Assembly (NCBI GenBank): GCA_019400425.1
Contig: JAFREE010000020.1
Location: 186,001 to 250,000, forward strand
DNA length: 64,000 bases
Direction of reading: 5' to 3'
Source: Hymenochaete sp. R1
Lineage: Eukaryota; Basidiomycota; Agaricomycetes; Hymenochaetales; Hymenochaetaceae
Shown: positions 1 through 10,360 of the stretch, piece by piece
How the letters are laid out: every line of letters starts with the position of its first letter
Position numbering within the stretch: the stretch's first letter is position 1
The notes under the pieces: generated by a model
Databases searched by the model: none
What the model was told of the DNA's origin: nothing
The model's input: the letters and a program-made list of their open reading frames with translations, nothing else
Position numbers and translations under genes: made by a program

Positions 1-1624
1 ACGTGTACCGCCATAGCCCCTTTTCTTTTCTCCTCCTACATTAATATTGACCTCGTGTCCAGTGTCCGGTATCCAGTCCAGCGTCCAGTGCCCGTGCCCG
101 TGCCCATAGGGAGAAGCAAGCGAATCTACGACGAACCCGTAGATAACCCCCCACTCAACCCCCTTTCCCCCAAATTTCCCCAGAAGCAAGAATAGATTAG
201 ATATGGATAGCATGACCGCCGGACCAAGTCTACCGGTGGGGTCCCCAGGTCCCGGTTTCTCATACATACGCACACATACATACCAAACTCAAACTCAAAC
301 TCGACGCGATACGATGCGGTTGCGTTGTTGAGTTGAGTTGAGTCGTTGTTGCACCAGTATCAGGAAGTGATAAGTCCGTGTGTAGTCCAACTGGATAACC
401 GGACCAGATGGATACGTCCGTTTGAGCTCTGTCGGAGGCGACGTTGCTGAGTACTGAATAACATAGATCGAGCTTTCGAAATCCGAATTTAGCTTAAGAA
501 GGCCTTTCGGAAGAGCCAAGTTGTTATATAATTTGTAGAGTCGAGAGTCGAGTCTGGGAAGAGGAAAAGCCGGGGCGTCAGAAAGTGATTTTTGTTCGAA
601 GTAATTGAGCATTCGCCGAGGGTGTGTGTGGTGAAGCAGTGGCAACGAAAGCGCTCAGCAATTATTCTGCAGGTTTGTCTTATCAAAGCAAATTCCCACG
701 CCTAGTCCCAGTTTCTCGACGTTCAAAAGTTGGTTGATTGATGTCAAGAGGGAAAGACCCATTTAAATTTAATATTAAAAGAATTCTCAAGCACTATGTA
801 AACACTAGCAAGATTCGACAGAGAAACATAACAGAAAGAAAAAGAAAGAAAGAAAGAAAGAAAGGACGACATCGACTACCGCACAGAATAATAAAAAAAT
901 AGCTTGCTTTCTTTTTTTCCTTTTACAAACCCGACTGACTATTTAGCAACTATGGCACAGAACTGGACTTCGGACTTCGAGAAACTTTGAGTGAGGTGGG
1001 GATCGAAAACGGGAGACGGAAGACGGAAGAACTTGAGAATGAGGGGAAGGGAAGGAGGTGGGAGGAGTATGATGATGTACATGAAACGGAAAAAGAATTA
1101 CAAAAAACTTCTGGTTGGGTGGGGAGGGCGATTTGGGTTCGACCTCGGAAATTGACCTTTAAAGCGAAGAAAGAACTAACGAAAGAAAGACATTGAGGAA
1201 CGAAACACAAATGATGGTGGATGCACTGGGGAAGGAGAGTATCATTGGCACATGAGAAAAAAAACGGCGCATAATGACAGTGAATGATAGATAAATGCGT
1301 GTGTGCAGGGACTACTGGCTACGATGACGGCTGCACAAGGTCGCGAGTGCGATACGCCATTGTCGAGCCGAGCAAGTAGACGGAAAGGGTAGGGGTCATA
1401 ATAAGGAGACAGACGCCACCATTAGAATTTCGAGAGATTAGTACTTTCGAGAGAAGCGGAACACGGTAAGCGCGTGTCACAAGAAAGGAGGCTCGAAGGA
1501 AAGAAGAGGAGGTCGGGTTGCAGACGGGAGAGTTAAGTAAAACGACAAGAAATGCGAAAGGATAGAGGTGAACGAATAGTCCTTGTCCAATAAAGACAAT
1601 CATAAATCGTTGTTGAGCGCCGCT
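1..1624. other. Gene-free stretch downstream of the bZIP gene
   Basis: I see no supportable gene here. The open frames are short, unspliced and low in complexity. The part next to 1625 is probably the 3' untranslated region of the minus-strand bZIP gene. A GAAA tetranucleotide run lies at about 833-864. Confidence 0.5.
833..864. repeat. GAAA microsatellite
   Basis: A run of roughly eight GAAA units in non-coding sequence, visible directly. Confidence 0.9.
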
Positions 1625-4165
1625 CTACTGTTTTGAGCAATTCGAGCACGACCCCAACATCGCCAAAAGCCCTTTCCTCTCTTCCTTCTCCTCAGACTTG
1701 TCCAACGACAACGAGCCCATGCGTTCCGCCAAGCTGTCGGCTGCCGACGTAGTAGACAACGGGGCAGGCGCACGTTGTTGCGGGACATCTACAACACGGA
1801 GCTCTGCACGTCCATCGAGCACGCGCTGGACCTTTTCCGCGTCCCACGCCTTCACGCCAACGGAAGCAGACGACGACGCAGACGGCGATCCAGAAAACGC
1901 ATCCCAGAATGCCTGGCCCATCTTCTGGAGGAGCGTCTGACTCGCGATGGTGGCGAGCAAGGCGTGTGTCTGAAGTTGCTGTTGTTGCTGGCGTTCGCGC
2001 TGCTGCATCTGTGCGACATATGAAGAGGACGATGTACGTTCGCGTTCTTTGTTCCCGATACGGGGGCTCGGAGGCGGGCTGGGGAGGCCGTGGTACGAGC
2101 TCTGGTGATGCTTCTTGCCCGATAGGAGAGAGCTGAGAGACTTCCCAGTCCCCGTTGGGCTCGTTGGCGACGTACTCGACGAATTGGAGAAGTAATGTGG
2201 GCGCATGTTGCTTGCGAGACCTTGCAGACTCGGACTTCCATTCGGGCTGTGCGATGGAGACGTGTTTGCGCTATTTGGAGCCGCTGACGCTTGGCGCGCA
2301 CGTTGTTGCTGTGCTTGCAAAGCTGCAGCGCTTCCCCACAACTGCATCCTATATTTGTCAATGTTCCGGAGAGTGAATGGATTGACCTCGGTGAATGCAT
2401 CAAAGCCGGACATGGCCGAGTTTGACCCATAGAGTTGCGACAAGACTTGACTCAGCACTTGCTGCTGCGCGTTTACACCCGTCTTGTTCGGAGGGAAAGT
2501 ATTCAAAGATGGGTTGATGTTTTCGTTGGCTCGGTCGAAGGGCGAAGTTTCTGGAATGATCGCCGTGTGCACAGGAGTAAATCCGCCACCCAAACTTCCC
2601 AGGCCACCTGACGCGCCTCCCCAGAAGCCTCCTTGTGTAGCAGCGAGACGAGGACTTGTAGGTAGATCTTTCTGAGTGTTTGGCCGGATGAGATTGTTCG
2701 TGGAGGGAGTTGATGGCGTGGCAACCACAGCACTTGTGGCTTGAGAGAGATTCTGCAGAGGGGAGAGGGGGCTGAGTGGAGCGGGAGGCGGAAGCATGGG
2801 ACTCGCACGTCCCTCGAGGATTGCCTTCTTGAGCGACTGAACCTCCTGGCGAAGAGCATTATTCTCAGACTTTGTCGTTCCCAATTCGGTGCGAATGGCT
2901 TGGATGAGGCGGTCACGGTCCGCAATGTCGCCCTCAAGCGTATGGATATACTCTGATAACGTGAAAAGCGATCAGTATCAAAGTAATAATGACGATATAA
3001 GGGGGGAAATGATATTGGGAAATCGATAGGAACCAGAAAGATGAGAAAACGTGTAGTCGGCGAGGAGAAGAAAAATAATTGTTTCGAAGGAGATTGCCAG
3101 AGAAAAACAACTGAATCACCACTTACCCTTCCTGCGTATGCGGAAGTTGCGTGCACTGATTTTATTCCGCAGCTGGCGCTTCTCCTTGCTGCTCATCTTC
3201 TGATACTCCTCAGGAGATGGTCGCCAATCATCAGCATCCGAGTCATTGTCGTCGTCCATGTCCTTTCCACCACTCTTTCCCTTGCTCTTTCCACTTCCCG
3301 ACTTGGCAGAGGCTACGACTGAGGAGATTGGCTTATCGCCACTTGCGGCAGCGAGAGCACCGAAAATACTCTGCGGACCAATGGAAGACTTCTTTGTGAT
3401 TCCGCCTGAATGCAGCGTGCCCTTGCGTGCTGCACCTTTGCCGCCCACTTTTACAGGGGGGATAACAAGAAGGTCTTGCTCGTCTTCGCTTCCCGCCTCG
3501 TGTTCTTTGTTGGTGCTCTCAGATTCGGCCGAACCCTCGGAAAGAGGTGGGGTCGCTGCGGGGACTCCAGATGTCCCGACGAGATAAGGGTCGATGGCAG
3601 CACCAGAAGTCACATTCACCGGACTCTTGACTGCACTTGAAGTCGATGTTGATGAGGAGGCAGAAGCACTTTCCGGGCTTGCGGCGACGGCGCCACTCAG
3701 ACCATCAAAGGAGCCGAAAAGGTCGTAACTGACCTGAGAGAGGCTCGCGATTGGGTCGGTGCCAGGTTTGAAGAAGTCGTTGCCAGTGGCACCATAGCCG
3801 AAGTTGAACATTGATTCTTCGTCAATGGTCGAAAGACCGCCGTTGGCGAAGAGTGAGCCATCAAGGTTCATGCCGCTGATATCGAAGGCATTGATGGGAT
3901 CGTGCTGGGGGGTTGGCAAAGGGTCAAATGAGCCAGAAGGGGAGCGGGAGGATGAGCGGGAGGAAGATGAAGGAGCGGAGACGGAAGCAGCGATGGCTGT
4001 TGAGGGGGAAAGGGAGGACGGGGAGTCGGGAGAGTTGTTGTCAGGGAGGAGGTCCATGTTGAAGAAGTCCTCAACATGAAAGGCTGATTCTGGATCGTTG
4101 GACATGAACGTGGACGGCGATGGAGGAGGAAAGGCGGATTCAGCGAGAGTGGCGGAAGGCGACAT
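1625..4165 (-). CDS. bZIP transcription factor
   Basis: Predicted nuclear DNA-binding regulator of 788 residues in two exons (4165-3127, 2952-1625). The 174-nt intron splits a codon inside the bZIP, and joining restores an uninterrupted basic region (about residues 320-347, core RNKISARNFRIRRKE) followed by a leucine-zipper heptad stretch (about 348-394, beginning YIHTLEGDIADRDRL). The NxxxAxxFRxRR arrangement is the DNA-contacting signature of fungal bZIPs. Upstream are acidic Ser/Thr/Pro-rich segments, likely activation regions. Downstream is a long Ser/Pro/Gln-rich tail ending in a short Cys pair. The start MSPSATLAES at 4165 is preferred: upstream sequence in this frame has no ATG and looks like leader, while an ATG at 4340 opens another frame that overlaps this start. 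Target genes cannot be inferred. The family call is secure; the function is general. Confidence 0.9.
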
Positions 4166-4340
4166 GGATGTGGTTGTTGGGAAAAGAAAGAGCAGGAGAC
4201 AGGAGATGCAGCAGATGTAAATGTAGTCGTGGTAAGAAGAAGGGAGGGAAGGAGAGTGAGAGATTGACGAGAGAGGGATAGTGTAAGCGAGTGATCGACG
4301 TTCCCAATTGAGAAATGGAATGCCGATACACTTCAACCAT
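4140..4340 (-). promoter_or_regulatory. Possible upstream ORF overlapping the bZIP start
   Basis: An ATG at 4340 opens a 66-codon frame that ends at 4140, so it runs past the bZIP start at 4165 in another frame, with a 26-nt overlap. If the transcript begins upstream of 4340, ribosomes using this ATG could not simply reinitiate at the main start. Fungal bZIP genes such as GCN4 and HAC1 are classic cases of leader-controlled translation. Where transcription starts here is unknown. Confidence 0.35.
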
Positions 4341-6336
4341 GAGTGCGCGTCTGGCCGGCTCTCGCTCTCTTCTTCAATTATTCAGCTAAGTACATGTATC
4401 TGAGATCCTTCATCTTCATTTCTCTCCTTAACTCCCATCCATTCCCTGACTGTTCTCTCTTTCGCAGCACATCGACATCCAAGTCGTACACACAAAAACC
4501 TCTACCCTTCTCGACTGTTCATGACACCAACTCGATGCTCAGCAACTTACCCGCGAATCTTCTCGGCGGGACGGATCCTTTCCCAAAGGAGAAGATCGCC
4601 ACATATTTGATCTCGTCCGTCTTTCCATCTTCGTCCTCCTCTCACACACGTCGCAGCGCAGCCTGAGCCTGAGCTCGCTCTCCTCAGCTGAATACTTCCA
4701 ATTCAATTCAATAACAAACTCGGATGACTTACGATCCTTACTCATCTGCCTTTTGTGCCTCTCCCCAACTCTCGAACCTATCGTCACCCAACTAGCTAAC
4801 TAACAACCGACCACCACTACCATCCATCGTAGCGATATCAATCAAAACATGATTCGAATCAATCCTTCTTCATCTTCCCAAACTACCTACTCGTGAGCCC
4901 CCTCAGGCTCGCTTCGGCCACTAGTACTGGCCACCCTACCGTAAAACGCTCAACAATGGGCCGGGCCCCATACTTTTACCCCCTTCAAGCATCTTCGCCA
5001 TGGCCCTCATCGCCCCATCCGTAAGAGAAAGCCTTGTTCCAGAACAAACAGCCTAATCGATTGATACTTCCGCCTCCCAGCGCTAGTGCCTTGTTCCCGG
5101 AGTACCCGTCACCGTGCCTGTGTAACCCCAATCCCATCCAATATCGATCGAATCAAGCACGTATGATGTCCTCATATATCCGAATGGTTCCCGTTCCCAG
5201 TGGCGACCGTTGTATGATGATAGCTGCTGCTGCTGCGCTGTGTCTGAGTCCGAGTCCGAGTCTGAGGCGTAGTCCGAGGACTTCACTGGTCCTCTGCTTC
5301 ATAAGACTAGTAATATCTTCAAATCTCAAGAAAGGTAAAAATGAAAATGAAAATGATCTTATTATTCTATTCTCTAAGTACCAAGTACCGTCCAATGACG
5401 CCTGTGTTTGTTGTGTTTCCTCCGATCCCAATCCTCCGCTTCAGTAAATCACCTACAACCGATGCCCTCATACCCAATCCTGGAGCCTCACAAAGGGGCA
5501 GTGGCAGTACCAGTACGGCACCCTAACGTTCCTCTCTTTCCTTATTCTCTCGTAAAGCGCAAGACGTGGCATCATAATGGCGGTCATGGTCATCCACCAC
5601 ATCCCATCCTCGACCCGGGACAAACCGTAATCCCAACTCATTAGCAAAGTCAAATCGCCCACTTTCCCCCGGGATTGGGATCGGGTCGGTCGACCGGGGC
5701 TCAGGTTCAGGCAAACGAGCACTGACATGGAGAGTAAGCTCGAAGTGTAAGTTAGGTGTGGCATCAATTAAACACTGGAACTCTCTCTCAAAGCTGTAAT
5801 ACTAACAGTGATCGTTCGTTTGTCGTCTTCCGTCTATATTATAATTTGTACCGAGAACGTGGCAATCAATGCAGGGGCGCCTGCGAACAGATCTAGAATG
5901 AGAATAGATACTCATTTTGAACGCATTTATCCAACGAGTTAACCAACGTCGCGGTCGTAGTCGCCAGTCGCCACACAATCAAGAATCCGCCGCATCGCAT
6001 GACTCATGACTTATTCCAAATGGAATCGTACTCATACTCATACTGTACACAGACCGAGGTAACGTGGTAAAGAAGAAGAGTCATTAAACAAGGGTGCATC
6101 GGGTAGTAAACGTGATATCAACAAACATCAAAATCAAACCAAGAAGCAGAGCAGAAAAAAAAGAAAGACAAACGAGGAAGAGATCGTAAACAAGCGTTCG
6201 TACGTCGGCTACTCTTGGGTGATTCGTGAAGGATTGAGATCGAAACAGGCCTAGGGACATATGATATGACAAGGAACTCCTTTGTGGGTATATTTACAAG
6301 AATCGTCAAATGGGAGAAGTTTTCGGGTTTTGTGGT
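4341..6336. other. Intergenic region between bZIP and lipid phosphatase genes
   Basis: About 2 kb with no recognisable gene. Frames of 60-140 codons exist on both strands, but they are low in complexity or lack an ATG and show no family motif. The part near 4341 should hold the bZIP promoter. The part near 6337 should hold the 3' end of the phosphatase transcript. Confidence 0.45.
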
Positions 6337-8329
6337 TTAGGGATGGACACCCCAGCCCAGCAGCTCGAACATGAGCGGAATCAGGCCTGAGGCGATGACG
6401 CCGATACCAGCGTACACAACCACTTTTGTAAGAACTAATAGAGGGGAGAGTCGTCAGTAGGTGCAGTGGTAGTTAAGAAAACGGTCAAGGGAAACATACC
6501 ATCTGCGTCGTAATGTTTAACGTCGCCCTCGTCCGCTTCGTCGTGTTCGTAATATATCGATCCCCTTCGCTCCTTATCAGCCAACAACACGCCACCATCC
6601 CCCTTCGTCTGCCCATTCCAGAATCCAAACCCGGACTTCTCACCCTCCATCCCCGCATCCGCATCCACCGCCGGCGTCTGCCTCAAATTCCCTAAACTTT
6701 TCCTCCCCTTCCCCAACTTCCGCCTCTTCAACCCTCCCAGCTCCCCATCCACCTCATACCCACCCACCCCATCCCCCATCACCACCGCCCTTCTCTCATT
6801 CAACATCGCCGGCAAGTCAATCACACTCGGAATCGGATGCAGCCCTCCCTCGGGTACAGCCCCATCATACTCCGTCGCCGGCGTGTAAAAGCGCCTGTTC
6901 GGGAGACCCGTGCCTTTCGGGAGGACGTTGAAGGACACGAGGCGCGGGACAACGCGCCGGGCGAGGAAACGGAAGAGCGGCGGGAGGAGGGAGTGGAGGA
7001 GGAATTTGATAGCGAGGCGCCATGCGAAGATGATGGCGATACCAAGGGAGAGCTTGAGGAGCGCGAGAGCCCACCAGAGAGCCGCTTCGCGCCATAGGGC
7101 GTGTGTAGAGGCGTCGAAGAGTGAGGAAGAGGAAAAGTCGCGTAAGAAAGAAGGAAAGGCGGTGCCGGGCATGTGTGAGGAGAGGTTGTCTTCGTCGAAA
7201 CCATTCGAAATGCCGACGAACCGAGCGAGGAGCACGCCTGCAACGACACTGATGATGGCTATCGCGTCTTCGAAACAGGGACAATCATCTGCGGGTTGAG
7301 GATGCTTGTGTACCATGAGCGCACATCCCACGATGGTCACCACGGGTCCCATCCAAGCCGGAAGCCAGGTGAGTATGGTGGCATTTTGTAAACCAACGAG
7401 CCAGTCCTCGAGAGGTTTCCACCATAACGCATGTCCAGCCCAGATTCCCGCACCGAGAAGTGACCCGACGGCACAGTCGGTCAAAGAGTGCATGCCAGTG
7501 TATAGTCTGCCGAGAACAATAGTGAAAGCGTAGATGTTGAGGAGGACGGTGAAGATGACATAGGTAAGGGTGGATATGGCTTGCTTCGAAACATACTGCT
7601 CGTGGACGAGTGAGAATACGTATAGCGCGATGGATACACTGTTCGTAGAGTGCGTGCTGGGGAACCCATACTCGAGATGGTGAGAGCCGATTGCTAAAAC
7701 AAAATACCGTTAGTCACCAAATCAAATAGAGGCAACATATTGCACACGCACTTAGACGTTCTACCGGAGGTGAATAAGGTCTCGGGGCACAGACAAGGTC
7801 CTTCAAGAAGGACGTGATGTACACGCCAAATCCCAGAATGACTATCAGCCTGCAAAAAAAATGACCAATGAGCAAAATAAGAGGAAGTGTACAAACACAA
7901 GCACATATGTAAACAACACACGCACCCTCTTGCAATCTCTGCGTACCCGAAGAAATACAGCGCAGGCAGCGCGAGCATGAAGCACGTATGCGTCCCCAGC
8001 GAGCTCGAGTACAGAAAATACGCGTCTAGCCAGGGCGTGCGTACTCTGTCCTGCACGCTCGCCAGCCACTCCGACTCCGTGGTCAACCGCTTCATCACGA
8101 ACTTACGCGCCGCAGCGCGCCATGGTGAGAGCGTCTGGGCATAGAACTCGTCCGGAGCGGTACCGACAGCGTATGCGGATGCTTCGCTGGTCGTTGGCGA
8201 GGATACTGGGGATGAGTCGGTGCTCGATGGTGGTGGGGGTGGAGAACATATCAGGCTGGTGTGAGGACGCCCCAGGATGTCATTGCTATCGGCGGTGGTG
8301 GTGGATGCTTCTTGGAACCCGTATGGCAT
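6337..8329 (-). CDS. LCB3: Sphingoid long-chain-base 1-phosphate phosphatase (PAP2 superfamily)
   Basis: Predicted multi-pass ER membrane enzyme of 597 residues that dephosphorylates dihydrosphingosine/phytosphingosine 1-phosphate, returning bases to ceramide synthesis. Exons: 8329-7926, 7849-7752, 7693-6500, 6434-6337. All three PAP2 motifs are present: K151-x6-R158-P (KDLVCAPRP), P179-S-T-H182 (GFPSTHST) and G-R230-x5-H236-x3-D240 (GRLYTGMHSLTD), giving the two catalytic histidines. Several hydrophobic spans surround them. The second half carries a hydrophilic loop of about 100 residues before a last hydrophobic segment (VVVYAGIGVIASGLIP) encoded by the final exon. The last intron's acceptor TAG doubles as an in-frame stop if the intron is kept, so retention would delete that last segment. 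The order of motifs fits yeast Lcb3/Ysr3 and mammalian SGPP better than generic phosphatidate phosphatases. Confidence 0.88.
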
Positions 8330-9258
8330 GAGGGCCGGAAAAGACGTAAAACTACGCTGATCGCTGCGTGTTGCTGAAGGATAATCAGAAGATTGGAGGA
8401 AATGAAAAGAAAGAGAAAGATGAGTGGGGTTCTGATTATTTGAGGCTGAGGACCGAGCGTGGAAGGCGATGATGAAGGAAGCAGCTGAAACGCTTTCCCC
8501 GCCGGTCGAAACAGATGATGACTCAGCAATAATGACTTTGGATGTGTCAAGGTGGGTCCACTTCGGAAAGCATGGTCAGATGCTCCCCGCCACGGATTCT
8601 GAGACAGCAACGACGACGACGACGACGGTAGATTCTGTAGACCTGCAGTGGATTTGAGAGAGGCGCATCGCATCGAATCGATATCTTCTCCATTTCATCC
8701 GATTCCGATTCACCTTCCGGTTCGTGACTCAGATATATGATATACATTTAAGTAAGGATAAACATTATAGTAAGACATCGACATACATCGGACATCCAAG
8801 CACAATCCAGAGGTCCGATAAAACATTTGATCCGAGGATGCTAGTAGAGAAGATATTTTTAAATAAATAAATAAATAAAAACTCAATATGTATTTCCCTT
8901 CGTTGTTCAGTTCAGTGGTGCACAGACATGCCCTCCTACTGATACTGCGGTTATGGAACATCTAGCGAGTCTTGACTGGTAACTCCTAAATACAAACTCC
9001 TAAATCTCGTAAGCGGTTCTTTACCCGTAAAAATACCTTGAGGCTATGAAGGGAAACATACAAGACTACGGCCACATAAAGCAAGTGGAAGTGAATGAGA
9101 GTTAGTTCTTGATAATCGTGGGAATCAACTACTTTCTACAAGCAAAACTGGACAGAACAACGCACAAAACCACGTGATCTAATTTCGCGCATGTGGAAAG
9201 TCCTGACCTTAGTCGATGCCTTTGAACGACAAGCCGCTCGAAATCCAAGTTCATCAAA
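8330..9258. other. Divergent intergenic region, phosphatase / RPL14
   Basis: This region separates the minus-strand phosphatase start from the plus-strand RPL14 start and must hold both promoters. It contains an AAAT microsatellite at about 8861-8880. No gene was recognised. Confidence 0.5.
8861..8880. repeat. AAAT microsatellite
   Basis: Five successive AAAT units in non-coding sequence. Confidence 0.85.
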
Positions 9259-9889
9259 ATGGTGAGTGTTTTCTTATATATTGAGGATGCGGCCTAGATG
9301 TATGAGGGGCTCTTTCGTCATGGAATCATGTTCTTGACATGTCCGGCAACAGCAAATTTATGAAACACCGTAGAGAGAAGGATGCTGAACCCAATCCTCT
9401 TCTAGTCATCAGACAAATCCACTTTCAGACGGTTCGTTGAAGTCGGGCGAGTCGTCCTCCTCAAATCTGGTCCCTTTGCAGGCAAAATTGCTGCCATTAC
9501 GGAAATCATTGACCACAACCGGGTACGTCCAAGCGTGCTTATCCGTCTCATTCCTCAATTAACAACCAATCATGCAGGCAATCATTGACGGCCCATCCAC
9601 CGGTGTACCCCGCCAAGCCTTCCCTTACAAACATCTCGCGCTGACTCAATTAAAACTATCGAAACTTCCGCGCGCCGCTGGCTCCGGTGTGGTCACAAAG
9701 CAGTTCGAGGCGGATAAGATTGTCGAGAAGTGGGATAGCAGTTCGTGGGCGAAGAAGCAGGAGCGGATCGCGAAGCGCAAGCAATTAAACGACTTTGACC
9801 GTGTCCGGGTAATGCTCAATAAGAAGCGTGCCCGTTACGCTGTTAACAAGAGCTTGGCGAAAGGGAAAAAGGGGAGCGTAAGTGCGTAG
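9259..9889 (+). CDS. RPL14: 60S ribosomal protein L14 (eL14)
   Basis: Structural protein of the large cytosolic ribosomal subunit, 143 residues, close to the usual fungal length. Exons: 9259-9261, 9406-9522, 9578-9889. The first coding exon is only the ATG, cut immediately by a consensus GTGAGT donor. The reading frame resumes after a 144-nt intron as [20 protein letters not shown]. The KOW-like N-terminal segment ([20 protein letters not shown]), the central IIDGP..GVPRQ motif and the basic, lysine-rich C terminus ([16 protein letters not shown]) are typical of eL14. Splitting right after the start codon is common in fungal ribosomal protein genes, and no other ATG gives the conserved N terminus. 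Confidence 0.95.
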
Positions 9890-10360
9890 ATTTGGGACGT
9901 TTCGTTCGTTCGGGAAGGGGTAGGGCTTGGGATGATGGCCACTGTGTTTTTATTGCGATCTCTTCATGCACATTGTACGACATGCACACCAGAGTTATGC
10001 GCATATCCTGCTTGCGTTGTTCTGAACTTCATTCGTGAGCTAACATCGTCATCACTGGCATATTTGAATGAGCGGGCAAGGAACGGTCCGGTTCGTTTTG
10101 CTAAACTCCGTGAGAACATCTAGAAACATGACATAAGCCTACCCCCTTGGGCGTCGTCCCTGGAAAGCCATATAGAGGATTTCATTGCTCAGAGCATATT
10201 CCCCGCTCCCATCCATCCCCTCACTCCTTTTCCCCCGCTGCCATCGCAAGTTTCCCACCTTGGCCTCAAATCAGTGTGAAGTGAACTGGCTTCGAGTTCT
10301 AATACGTAGTCGAGGTCCGCGCGCGGCAGATAGAGAGCTGGCACCTGTGAGGCGCGCAGC
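9890..10360. other. Short intergenic region, RPL14 3' end to deubiquitinase start
   Basis: About 470 bases with the RPL14 3' untranslated region and the deubiquitinase promoter. No gene was seen. Confidence 0.5.

Noticed and set aside
3116..4336. Longer version of the bZIP N terminus beginning near 4336 with a hydrophobic stretch (ICCISCLLLFLF)
   Set aside because: The upstream part has no ATG in this frame, and a membrane-like segment is not expected here; the start at 4165 is preferred.
5034..5447. 137-codon frame in the 4.3-6.3 kb intergenic region
   Set aside because: It has no ATG at its start, biased composition and no motif; a chance frame is more likely.
9262..9405. Possible snoRNA in the long first intron of RPL14
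   Set aside because: Ribosomal protein introns often host snoRNAs, but no convincing C box (RTGATGA) and D box pair or H/ACA layout was visible.
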